64,000 nt of DNA from Marinovum algicola (GTDB taxonomy: Bacteria; Pseudomonadota; Alphaproteobacteria; Rhodobacterales; Rhodobacteraceae), in the NCBI RefSeq assembly GCF_900109145.1, contig NZ_FNYY01000023.1:1-64000 (forward strand). The letters are read 5' to 3'. Position 1 is the stretch's first letter. Each line of letters begins with the position of its first letter. Made by a program: the position numbers and the translations under genes. A model generated the notes under the pieces. The model was not told the origin of the DNA and made no database searches. It saw only the letters and a list, made by a program, of their open reading frames with translations. Positions 34,798-42,848 of this stretch are shown piece by piece.

Positions 34798-35520
34798 ATG
34801 ACAGAGGACCCGGGAACCACAAAGATGCCGTTGCGCGCCTCCCGCGCCGATTTGCCGACCATGCTGGCGGATGCCCTGCGTGAACAAATCCTGTCGGGCG
34901 AACTCGCTGCCGGGGACAAGCTTCCGACCGAACGCGCCTTTTGCGAACGCTACGATGTCAGCCGCGCCGTGGTGCGTGAAGCGGTGTCGCGCCTGCGCCA
35001 CGAGGGGTTGCTGTCCTCGCGGCAGGGTGTCGGCGTTTTTGTCAGCGCGCCCGACAAGAACCGGTTCCTGTCCATCACAGAGGAACAAATGTCCCAGCCC
35101 GAGGATTTCCGGCATCTGTACCAGGTGCGAAATATCCTCGAGAGCCAGACCGCGCGACTGGCGGCGCAGTTTCGCAGCGAGCAGGATCTGGCCAAGCTGC
35201 GCGCCCTGATCGACGACATGGAAAGCGAAACGGCCAGCCCGGAAAGCTATATCGAAGCGGATTTCGGCTTTCACCGGGCGCTTGCCGCAGCCAGCCAAAA
35301 CCCGTTTCTGGTGTTGTTCATCTCGTACATCGATCAAACCCTCAAGAACAGCATCGCCCTGGCCATAGACAAACAGATCTTTGAAGAGACGACGAAAATC
35401 GCAGCGCAAGAGCATCAGGTCATTCTGGACTGCGTCGAGGCGCAAGATGAACAGGGCGCATGTGACGCGATGACCCGCCACCTTGTCGGGTCATCGGAAC
35501 GCCTGGGGCTGGCAAGCTGA
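34798..35520 (+). CDS. GntR-family regulator (FadR subfamily, FCD domain)
   Basis: 240 residues. The winged HTH covers about 20-85 (LREQILSGELAAGDKLPTER, then RAVVREAVSRLRHEGLL and RQGVGVFV). A helical FCD domain follows, with Asp/His metal-site residues in EADFGFHRALA near 160 and QEHQVILDCVE near 205. ATG 34798 has AGGA 8 nt upstream and lies 13 nt after the SDR stop. It is the last gene of the importer operon and probably senses an organic acid or sugar acid; the palindrome at 30187 is the likely operator. Confidence 0.92.
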   Translation: MTEDPGTTKMPLRASRADLPTMLADALREQILSGELAAGDKLPTERAFCERYDVSRAVVREAVSRLRHEGLLSSRQGVGVFVSAPDKNRFLSITEEQMSQPEDFRHLYQVRNILESQTARLAAQFRSEQDLAKLRALIDDMESETASPESYIEADFGFHRALAAASQNPFLVLFISYIDQTLKNSIALAIDKQIFEETTKIAAQEHQVILDCVEAQDEQGACDAMTRHLVGSSERLGLAS

Positions 35521-35572
35521 AGCCCCATCACACTTGACCTCACCATGCGTCGATGCGATGCCGCTATAACTG

Positions 35573-35646
35573 CGACAGGGGCGCCCGGAAACGGGCTGAG
35601 ATGTACCCTTGGAACCTGACCCGGATAATGCCGGCGGAGGAAGGCG
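35573..35646 (+). ncRNA. TPP riboswitch (THI element)
   Basis: Classic thi-box features in order: GACAGGGGCGCCCG, GGCTGAGAT, ACCCTTGGAACCTGACCCGG, ATAATGCCGGCGGAGGAAGG (given in pieces). The conserved CTGAGA and the ACCTGA(T/C)CCGG-TAATGCCGGCG pairings are intact. It lies 73 nt upstream of the thiD start, so ThiD made under thiamine shortage is expected. No clear U-rich terminator follows; a region of GC pairing near 35650-35675 suggests translational control. Confidence 0.93.
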
Positions 35647-35718
35647 CGCAAACCCCCGGGGTGCAGGTTCCGGCTTTTGCAATCCTCTCTTCTGCCGGTG
35701 CAGATGAGGAGCGCTTTG

Positions 35719-36534
35719 ATGATCCCCAACATTCTCTCGATTGCCGGATCCGACAGTTCCGGCGGCGCTGGCATTCAGGCCGATATCAAGGCGATCTCGG
35801 CCAATGGCGGCTATGCGATGACCGCCATCACCGCGCTGACCGCGCAGAACACGCGGGGGGTCTCGTCGGTGCATCTCTGTCCGCCCGACATGCTGTTGGC
35901 GCAGATCGCGGCGCTGCGCGCGGATGTGCGCATCGACGCGGTCAAGATCGGCATGCTGGGCGACGTGGCGCTGACCCGGGCCGTGGCCGGCGCGCTCGAG
36001 GGGCTGGTCTGCCCGATCGTGCTCGACCCGGTGATGGTGGCCAAGGGCGGCGACAGGCTTCTGGCCGAGCCAGCGGTCATGGCCCTGCGCGAGACGCTGC
36101 TGCCACGGGCGGCGCTGGTCACGCCAAATCTGCCGGAGGCGGCCGACCTGCTGGGCCAGGCCGAAGCCCAAAGCCGCGAGGACATGCACGCCCAGGCCCG
36201 GGCCCTGCTGGCGCTCGGGTCGGGGGCGGTGCTGCTCAAGGGCGGGCACCTGGCCGGCGAGATCTGTCCTGACCTGCTGGTCACCTCGGCGGCTGACATC
36301 TGGCTCGAGGCGCCGCGCATCGCCACCGGCAACACCCATGGCACCGGCTGCACCCTGTCCTCCGCCATTGCCACGCGGCTGGGCCGGGGCCACCCGCTCG
36401 AACATGCGGTGCCCGGTGCCAAGGCCTATATCACCGGTGCCATCGGCGGCGCCGACAGGCTCGATGTGGGCGAAGGGCACGGCCCGGTGCATCATTTCCA
36501 CGCCGTCGAGGCGCAGATCGCCGCAGGCCCGTAA
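35719..36534 (+). CDS. thiD: Hydroxymethylpyrimidine / phosphomethylpyrimidine kinase
   Basis: Phosphorylates HMP and HMP-phosphate to HMP-diphosphate in thiamine synthesis or salvage. 271 residues of the ribokinase-like fold. Motifs: SIAGSDSSGGAGIQADIKA at the N terminus, MTAITALTAQNT near 35, DPVMVAKGG near 107, LLKGGHLAGE near 175, NTHGTGCTLSSAIA near 207 with the anion hole and catalytic Asp-equivalent Cys region. ATG 35719 follows GAGGAG; the frame further upstream belongs to the riboswitch leader. It is alone downstream of the TPP riboswitch, without thiE or thiG next to it. Confidence 0.95.
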   Translation: MIPNILSIAGSDSSGGAGIQADIKAISANGGYAMTAITALTAQNTRGVSSVHLCPPDMLLAQIAALRADVRIDAVKIGMLGDVALTRAVAGALEGLVCPIVLDPVMVAKGGDRLLAEPAVMALRETLLPRAALVTPNLPEAADLLGQAEAQSREDMHAQARALLALGSGAVLLKGGHLAGEICPDLLVTSAADIWLEAPRIATGNTHGTGCTLSSAIATRLGRGHPLEHAVPGAKAYITGAIGGADRLDVGEGHGPVHHFHAVEAQIAAGP

Positions 36535-36569
36535 AGACGCCGGGCAAGCCAGTGCGCCGCCGCAAGGCC

Positions 36570-37325
36570 TTACAACAGCGCGTCGGTCGAGAGCTTGATC
36601 GTCAATGCCGCCAACATCAGCAGGATCAGCCGATCAAAGCTCCGGGCCGAGATCGACTTGGCCAGCCAGCCACCGATCCGCATGCCGAGAAACAGCGGCA
36701 CCAGCGCGGTGACACCGATCAACAGGATCGTCGGGGTCATCACGCCGGCAGCCAGCAACAGCGGCACCTGCACCGCGGTGGTGGCGGCAAAGAACAGCGA
36801 GATCGTCGGAATGAAGACCCGTCGCGACAGTTGCATCGCATTGAGAAAGCTCACCGAGACCGGCGCCGAGATCCCGGCAGCACCTTGCAGCACCCCACCG
36901 AGCGCGCCCATGGGCGCCGCCAGCCGGTTGGCCCGTGCGGAAGAAAGGGCGAAGGCCGGGCTCAGCAACCGGAGGCCGATATAGGCCAGCACCGCCCCTG
37001 ACAGGATGAGTTTGAGCGTGTCGGAGCTCAGCCAGACCAGCATGAGCGTGCCAAGGCCCACGCCGACCGCCCCGGCGCCGGCAAAGATCCAGGGAAATCG
37101 CCCCGGAAGTCGCGCCTGGCCGAACGCCCGGAGCTGCCAGACATTGGTGGTGAAATTCGGCAGGACCATCAGCGCCACCGCCAGCTTCACGTCAAAGAAC
37201 GAGGCCATCACCGGCACCGCGATCACCGGCGCGCCCAAGCCGAGCGCGCCCTTGAGCATGCCACCGGCCAGAAGGGCCAAGGCAATCGCGGCCAGCGAGG
37301 CCGGATCGGTAAGCGCTGAAACCAT
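36570..37325 (-). CDS. Sulfite exporter TauE/SafE family protein
   Basis: 251 residues, an inner-membrane protein with about eight hydrophobic spans. GALGLGAPVIAVPVM near 28-42 and GAAGISAPVSVSFL near 148 are the two repeated half motifs of the family. Substrates in the family range from sulfite to sulfoacetate and other organosulfonates; none can be fixed here. It converges with thiD. The AT-rich gap upstream (37326-37421) holds the palindrome ACGTATACGT at 37400-37409, a possible regulator site. Confidence 0.88.
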   Translation of the reverse strand: MVSALTDPASLAAIALALLAGGMLKGALGLGAPVIAVPVMASFFDVKLAVALMVLPNFTTNVWQLRAFGQARLPGRFPWIFAGAGAVGVGLGTLMLVWLSSDTLKLILSGAVLAYIGLRLLSPAFALSSARANRLAAPMGALGGVLQGAAGISAPVSVSFLNAMQLSRRVFIPTISLFFAATTAVQVPLLLAAGVMTPTILLIGVTALVPLFLGMRIGGWLAKSISARSFDRLILLMLAALTIKLSTDALL

Positions 37326-37399
37326 GGCAAGTTCCGTTCAGGTCGTGACGGCACTTTATGGATACACTTTTAGAGTATTTGCAAGATGTTTTGCCAAAA

Positions 37400-37409
37400 A
37401 CGTATACGT
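37400..37409. promoter_or_regulatory. Short palindrome upstream of TauE/SafE gene
   Basis: ACGTATACGT, perfect, in an AT-rich stretch 75 nt before the start. Could be an operator for an unlinked regulator; there is no regulator gene beside it. Confidence 0.3.
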
Positions 37410-37421
37410 ATTAGCTGAGTT

Positions 37422-39434
37422 TTACTCGAAACGCCCCGTTTCAGCCCCTTGCTCCAGGGCCGAGCGGGGGCAGCGCAGCTCCCATTCCAATCCCTGTGGC
37501 GCATAGTCGATCCGCACTTCGCCCGACATCGCCGAGGCGGTCATCGTGTCGAGAACGGTCGAGCCGAAACCCTTGGACCGGGGCGGGCAGACCTCCGGCC
37601 CGCCGGTTTCCCGCCAATTCATGCGAAACGTGCTTCCGTCGATCTCCCAGCCGATGTCGACCCGGCCGGCCTCATTGCTGAGACTGCCGTATTTGGCGGC
37701 GTTGGTGGCCAGTTCGTGCAGCGCCATGCTCAGGGTCTGGGCCGCCGCCGGCGGCAGAACCACCGGCGGGCCCGAAATCATCACGCGGCTGCCGATGGTG
37801 CCGAAATGCCTGAGCTGGCTGGTCACCAGATCGGAGAGGTTGATGCGCTGCCATTCGTTGTTGACCAGCAGATCCTGATTGGCCGCCAGCGCCTGCAACC
37901 GTTCGCCAAAGATCTTGACGAACCCCTCGGGCGAATGCGCCGCGGTCTGGCGGGCGATCACCTGGACGATGGACAACAGGTTCTTGCTCCGGTGGTTGAC
38001 CTCGCGCATCAGCATCTGCCGCGCCTCGTCAGAGCGGCGCCGGGCGGTAATGTCCTGAATGATCTTGATCAGATAGGCGATGCGGCCGTCGGAATGGCGC
38101 ACACAGCTGACCGTTGTGTGGCCCCAGACCACCGCGCCATCGCGATGCAGGTAACGCTTTTCAAGATCGTATTCATCCGCCGCGCCCGAGGCCAGCCGGC
38201 TCCAGGCCTCGTGGTTCAGGGTGAGATCGTCGGGATGGGTGAAATCGTCAAGCGCCTCGCCCTCCATCTCGGACACCTCGCGGCCCAGCATCCGCGCCAG
38301 GCTTTCGTTGACGCGCAGCAGCACGCCATTGCCGCCGACGATGCTGATGCCGACGCCGGCATTCTGAAAGGTGGCGCGAAACCGCTCTTCGGCGGCCTCG
38401 ATGGCGCGGGTGCGCTCGGCCATCCGCACCTCGAGCGCGGCATTGACCTCGGCCAGTTCGGCAACGGCCCGGCGTTGCTGCCTGGTGATTGCGGCGACAA
38501 TTACCCCGGTCGCGGCGGCGACCAGCAACAGCACCTGCATCCGGGTGTGCGGCAGCACCGGCCCCGAAGGCGAGACCGCGGCGATCTCAAAGGTCTGCGC
38601 ATGGGCGGCGATGGCCACCGCCAGCGCCAGAACGGCCAGCGTTGCGCCACGGAATTCGAACCGCAAGGCGGCCCAGAGAACCGGCAGCGGCAAGAGAAAG
38701 GCATGCGCCGCGCCGGTGCTCATTTCCCACGAGGTGAGCCCGAAAAGCAGCAGGCCGATCACCGCCCCCTCGAGCAGCTGCGCGCTGTCGGGCCGCGGAC
38801 GCTCGCGCCAGATGTTGTGGGCGGAAATCACCAACGGCGTGGCGATCAGAATGCCGGTGGCATCGCCCAGCCACCAGACGGGCCAGGTGGTGGCAAAAGG
38901 ATTCTTGCCGACAAGTGCATCAATGGCGCTGCCGAGAGTGGCGCTGATCACCGGCGCGCCCAACACGCCGATTGCCAGCAGCGCCAGGACCTGGCGTAGC
39001 GTGTCGATCCGGCGAATCGGTGCGCCGAGATACGGCGCCAGCAACAGGGCCGCCACCAGAACTGCCGCGGCATTCGCCCCGACATAGCCCAGTGCCCAGA
39101 GCAGCGGGTTGCCGAACCACAGCGCGTTGCCGGTCAGCTCGCCCAGTGCCGCCACCGCGATCCACCACGGCCAGCTTTGCCGCGGGCTGGTCAGCAACAT
39201 GGCAAGGATGACGCCATTGGGTGGCCAGACCGTGATCGGGATGTCGGGGATCACCATCATCCAGCGCCCGAAGCCGGCGGCCAGCAGATAAAGCAGATAG
39301 ACCGCCGCAAGTCCCAAGGCGGTGGGCCGACCCGGGCGCGCCACGGCCGTTGCCGCGGGTGCGGCATTCACCGGCGCGAGGTCGGGGCTCGTATCGACCG
39401 AAGCGGCCGCGCGCGCAGATTGGTCCACTCCCAT
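37422..39434 (-). CDS. Membrane sensor histidine kinase: MASE1, PAS, HWE kinase
   Basis: 670 residues from ATG 39434; the frame upstream is rich in Arg and not protein-like. About 38-320 is a MASE1 sensor of roughly eight spans (WPPNGVILAMLL is typical). A short coiled coil (RAVAELAEVNAALEVRMAER) leads to a PAS domain at about 358-480 (FQNAGVGISIVGGNGVLLRV). The kinase core is HWE type: H-box REVNHRSKNLLS, N-box HELATNAAKYG and the Trp-x-Glu of NWRETGG. No response regulator gene is adjacent, so it is an orphan. PAS with HWE often means light, oxygen or redox sensing, but no cofactor-binding Cys motif is seen. Confidence 0.9.
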   Translation of the reverse strand: MGVDQSARAAASVDTSPDLAPVNAAPAATAVARPGRPTALGLAAVYLLYLLAAGFGRWMMVIPDIPITVWPPNGVILAMLLTSPRQSWPWWIAVAALGELTGNALWFGNPLLWALGYVGANAAAVLVAALLLAPYLGAPIRRIDTLRQVLALLAIGVLGAPVISATLGSAIDALVGKNPFATTWPVWWLGDATGILIATPLVISAHNIWRERPRPDSAQLLEGAVIGLLLFGLTSWEMSTGAAHAFLLPLPVLWAALRFEFRGATLAVLALAVAIAAHAQTFEIAAVSPSGPVLPHTRMQVLLLVAAATGVIVAAITRQQRRAVAELAEVNAALEVRMAERTRAIEAAEERFRATFQNAGVGISIVGGNGVLLRVNESLARMLGREVSEMEGEALDDFTHPDDLTLNHEAWSRLASGAADEYDLEKRYLHRDGAVVWGHTTVSCVRHSDGRIAYLIKIIQDITARRRSDEARQMLMREVNHRSKNLLSIVQVIARQTAAHSPEGFVKIFGERLQALAANQDLLVNNEWQRINLSDLVTSQLRHFGTIGSRVMISGPPVVLPPAAAQTLSMALHELATNAAKYGSLSNEAGRVDIGWEIDGSTFRMNWRETGGPEVCPPRSKGFGSTVLDTMTASAMSGEVRIDYAPQGLEWELRCPRSALEQGAETGRFE

Positions 39435-39684
39435 CCCTCTCTCGTTGTGGCTCGGAAAACGACACCACGACCGGCCCGCCCGGTGGCCCGGTTGCCGATC
39501 CCGGCGTCCGATACGTAGGATATCACCGCTGGTCATCCTCCTGCGAGCGGATAAGAGTATCAAGGGAAAATCGTCGACTCCGGGCCGAACCGCTCCGGCA
39601 GGGAGCCGGGGGCAGCGTCCGGAAAGCGATGCTCCCCAAGGTCTTAGCCAGAAGTTTCCGTGGCGGAACGGATCGCCAGAGCGG

Positions 39685-40209
39685 TCACTGCGAGAGTTTT
39701 TCGAAGACGTCGCGGTGGGCGTCGATGCTGGGCGCCGGGGTCCGGGCCTGTTCGGTCGGCACAGCGATCCTGTTGGCCTGCCAATCCCGCAGAGTGATAT
39801 TGGCCGGACTGTCCTTGCTGACCGCGAACTGCATGGCGCTGACCCGCCAGCGGTCCTCCTTGCGACGCAAGATGATGAAGCTGAGGTAAGGCTCTTCGGT
39901 CAGCAGCTGGCGCTCGCGCACATAGCGGGTTTCATAGGTGGCCCAGATCGTGTCCTCGCCCTTGCGCACCGCATCAAGGCAGCGGCGCACCATATGGGTC
40001 AGCCGCTTGCCCTGGATCTCGGCGATGAAATGCGCGCAGAGCGCCCGCATCTCGGCGCGCGTGTTGGCCACGGCGCGGCCCTGAAGACTTTCGAGCGTGC
40101 AGGGAATGTCGCAATACTCCAGCGTCGCCTCGACATCGCCAGCCATGGTGGCGTCGCCCTGACGGTCGAGAAAGTCCTGCGTGATAATCCGCGCCTGATC
40201 TTCTGTCAT
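39685..40209 (-). CDS. Hypothetical protein, NTF2/SnoaL-like
   Basis: 174 residues from ATG 40209. The layout resembles the NTF2-like fold: N-terminal helices (ARIITQDFLDRQGDATMAGD), then strands including CTLESLQGRAVAN and EPYLSFIILRRKEDRWRVSAMQF, with a free C-terminal tail. No catalytic motif is recognised and the function is unknown. It stands alone between the kinase and the flavoprotein genes. The 120-nt gap downstream and 137-nt gap upstream show nothing else. Confidence 0.6.
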   Translation of the reverse strand: MTEDQARIITQDFLDRQGDATMAGDVEATLEYCDIPCTLESLQGRAVANTRAEMRALCAHFIAEIQGKRLTHMVRRCLDAVRKGEDTIWATYETRYVRERQLLTEEPYLSFIILRRKEDRWRVSAMQFAVSKDSPANITLRDWQANRIAVPTEQARTPAPSIDAHRDVFEKLSQ

Positions 40210-40346
40210 CTGAATGCCGGTCCCAAAAACACGCGACGTCAATATGTGATGGCAACAATGCTCGGCTTCCCTTGCCAAGACGTCAATAGCTGCGCGCCAA
40301 AATCGGTAAAAAGCGGGGCGAACCCCGCCTTTCCGGCAGGGGCGGC

Positions 40347-42737
40347 TCAGGGCTTCATCCGTGCGCCTTCCCTGTCAAAGAGCGGCCCGAGGGTGACTGT
40401 CGCGTCGAACAGGCGCCGCGCGATATCCACCTGCACCCGCTGCCCGTCGCCGAGGCCCTTGGCATGGCCCAGTGCCACCGGCGCGCCAATACGAAAGCCG
40501 AAGGCGGCCGAAGTGGTCTGGCCGACGATCTGGTCTTCGGCGTGGATTGGCTCGTGCCCAAGGGGCACTGCCTCGGCATCGTCAAAGGTGAGCGAGATCA
40601 CGTGGTTTTCCGCGCCGGCGGCACCACGCGCCGCCAATGCCTCGGCACCAATGAACCCGCCCGTTTTGCGGATGGCAAAGTCGAGCCCGGTCTCGATCGG
40701 GGTCACATCGCCGTCAAGCTCGTGCCCCATGGCGCAGAAGCCCTTTTCGATCCGCATCGCGGTCTGGGCGTAGAGCCCGGCAGGCGTGGCCCCCGCCCCG
40801 GTCAGTGCGGCGTAGATCGCCGGGGCGTTCTCGGCGCGGCAGGTGATCTCCCAACCGGCCTCGCCGACATAGGACATCCGCGCCGCGCGCACGTGATGGC
40901 CGGCGATATGCGCCGGGCCGACCTTGAAGTACCCCAGATCGTTCAGCTCGGGCGCCCCGCAGTCCGCCGCGATCCGCGCCGCCTCGGGCCCCATCAGGCC
41001 GAGTACCGCGTAATCTTCGGTGCTGTCGGTCAGGGTAACGTCAAAGCCCTCGGCGTGCCGGCGGAACCAGGCCAGATCGCGCTTGATCGCCGCGGTGCCG
41101 ACAAACAGGCGGTAGTGATCTTCGGCAATGCGATGGGCGGTGATGTCGGATTCAAACGTGCCCCGGTCGTTCAGCACGGCGGTGTAGATCACCGAACCGG
41201 GCTTGCGCGCCATGTAGCCGGCGCAACTGCGCAGCAGAAACGCCTCGGCGTCGGGGCCCTGCACCTCGATCTTGCCAAAGGGCGAGGCGTCAAAGATCGC
41301 CGCCCGCTCATGCGCCGCCGCGACCTCGGCTCTGACCTGATCGAACCAGGGCGGCCGGCCAAAGGTGAGGGCCGGTGTGGCCTCGCCGCCAAAGTAAAGC
41401 GGCCGCTCCCAGCCGTAGACCTGGCCGAACCGCGCTTCGGCGGCCACGTAGTCCTTGTGCAGCGGCAGAAGGCGCAGCCCGCGCGCGGTCTTGAGCTGCT
41501 TGCCGGGAAAGGCGATTTCGTAATGCGTGCCAAGGATTTCCGGCGCCCGGGCCATCAGATGTTCGACCGAGTTGAACACCGGTGCAAACCGCTTGGCATC
41601 GGCCTCCGAGAGATCATAGGCGGTGTGGCCATGCACGATGCAATGCGCCAGGTTCATCCCTGCCCCGCCGCCCGAGGCCATGCCGACCGAATTCATCCCG
41701 CAGCCAAGGAAAAGCCCGCGCGTCTCGGCCGTCTCGCCCAGCATGAAGGTGCCGTCGGCGGTAAAGCTCTCGGGCCCGTTGAGCAACGATTTCACCTCCG
41801 CCGTTTCCAGCGCCGGCAGCCGGTGCAGGGCGTTCATCATCATTGGTTCGAAGTGATCCCAATCCTCGGGCAGCAGGCGGAACTCGAAATTCTCGTCGAG
41901 CACGCCCGGCGCGATCGGCTTGCCCATCGGTTCGAAACACCCCACCAGCAGACCGCCGCTGTCGTCGCGAATGTAGAGATGATTGTCGTGGTCCGAGAGC
42001 GTCGGCATGTTGCCGGTGATGCCCTCGACCGGCTTGGTCAGCAGGTAGAAATGCTCGCAGGCCAGAAGCGGCACCTCGGCCCCCGCCATCGCCCCGACCT
42101 CACGCGACCAGAGCCCGGCACAGAGCGCCACGGCGTCACAGCGGATCGTGCCGCGCGTCGTCTCGACGCCGCGCACCCTTCCGTTCTCGGTCAGGATGCC
42201 GGTCACGCCGGTCTGTTCGAAGATCCTGGCATTGCGCTTGCGGGCGGCCTTGGCCAGCGCCGCGCAGACATCAGAAGGCGACACCCGCCCGTCGTCGGGC
42301 GACCAGACCGCGCCCAGCACGTCCTCGGCATTCATCAGCGGCCAGCGTTCCTTGGCCTCGCCGGCGCTGATCGAACGGGCATCGATGCCATAGGCATGGG
42401 CCAGCGCCTCCTGCCGCCGGATATGGGTCAGCCGGTCGGGGTTGGTCGCGATCGAGAGCGAGCCTTTCTGAATCCAGCCGACATTCTGGCCGGTCTCTTC
42501 CTCGAGCTGGGCGTAAAGATCGACGGAATACTGGATCATCCGGGTCAGGTTGCGCGAATGGCGCAGCGCCCGCACCTGCGCCGCCGAATGCCAGGTGGTG
42601 CCCGAGGTGAGCTGGTTGCGCTCGACCAGGACGGCGTCGCCGACCCCCATCCGGGCAAGGTGATAAAGGGTCGAGCACCCCATGATGCCGCCGCCAATGA
42701 CGACAACTGAGGCGTGTTCGGGCAATGTCTCGGACAT
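40347..42737 (-). CDS. Dimethylglycine/sarcosine dehydrogenase-like flavoprotein with GcvT domain
   Basis: 796 residues. The N-terminal DAO domain has the FAD fold VVVIGGGIMGCSTLYHLA and TSGTTWHSAAQ near 48, the position where DMGDH-type enzymes attach FAD to His. From about 430 a GcvT-like folate domain follows (PPWFDQVRAEVAAAHERAAI, then ALTGAGATPAGLYAQTAMRIE). Expected to demethylate a secondary or tertiary amine such as dimethylglycine or sarcosine, passing the one-carbon unit to tetrahydrofolate. The start is ATG 42737 after AGGAGA; ATG 42758 is an option. A much longer open frame reaching 43535 lies over the RpiR gene and is rejected. Confidence 0.88.
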   Translation of the reverse strand: MSETLPEHASVVVIGGGIMGCSTLYHLARMGVGDAVLVERNQLTSGTTWHSAAQVRALRHSRNLTRMIQYSVDLYAQLEEETGQNVGWIQKGSLSIATNPDRLTHIRRQEALAHAYGIDARSISAGEAKERWPLMNAEDVLGAVWSPDDGRVSPSDVCAALAKAARKRNARIFEQTGVTGILTENGRVRGVETTRGTIRCDAVALCAGLWSREVGAMAGAEVPLLACEHFYLLTKPVEGITGNMPTLSDHDNHLYIRDDSGGLLVGCFEPMGKPIAPGVLDENFEFRLLPEDWDHFEPMMMNALHRLPALETAEVKSLLNGPESFTADGTFMLGETAETRGLFLGCGMNSVGMASGGGAGMNLAHCIVHGHTAYDLSEADAKRFAPVFNSVEHLMARAPEILGTHYEIAFPGKQLKTARGLRLLPLHKDYVAAEARFGQVYGWERPLYFGGEATPALTFGRPPWFDQVRAEVAAAHERAAIFDASPFGKIEVQGPDAEAFLLRSCAGYMARKPGSVIYTAVLNDRGTFESDITAHRIAEDHYRLFVGTAAIKRDLAWFRRHAEGFDVTLTDSTEDYAVLGLMGPEAARIAADCGAPELNDLGYFKVGPAHIAGHHVRAARMSYVGEAGWEITCRAENAPAIYAALTGAGATPAGLYAQTAMRIEKGFCAMGHELDGDVTPIETGLDFAIRKTGGFIGAEALAARGAAGAENHVISLTFDDAEAVPLGHEPIHAEDQIVGQTTSAAFGFRIGAPVALGHAKGLGDGQRVQVDIARRLFDATVTLGPLFDREGARMKP

Positions 42738-42774
42738 GGGGGTCTCCTGCTTGGCCATCGTGAGGCTGACTGCA

Positions 42775-42790
42775 TGAAACACTTGTTTCA
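42775..42790. promoter_or_regulatory. RpiR-type palindrome 1
   Basis: TGAAAC-ACTT-GTTTCA, perfect 6-bp arms, in the gap between the divergent flavoprotein and regulator genes. Pairs with a like site 40 nt away. Confidence 0.55.
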
Positions 42791-42814
42791 GGAGTTGACA
42801 ACACACAAAACGTT

Positions 42815-42831
42815 TGAAACGCTCAGTTTCA
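42815..42831. promoter_or_regulatory. RpiR-type palindrome 2
   Basis: TGAAAC-GCTCA-GTTTCA, the same arms with a 5-nt spacer. Two sites 40 nt apart are suited to DNA looping or to control of each divergent promoter by the adjacent RpiR-family protein. Confidence 0.55.
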
Positions 42832-42848
42832 GACGGAAAGGGGATTCT

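Noticed and set aside
36570-37325. Thiamine-related transporter next to thiD
   Set aside because: The TauE/SafE gene is convergent with thiD, lacks a riboswitch and has the two family half motifs of anion exporters.
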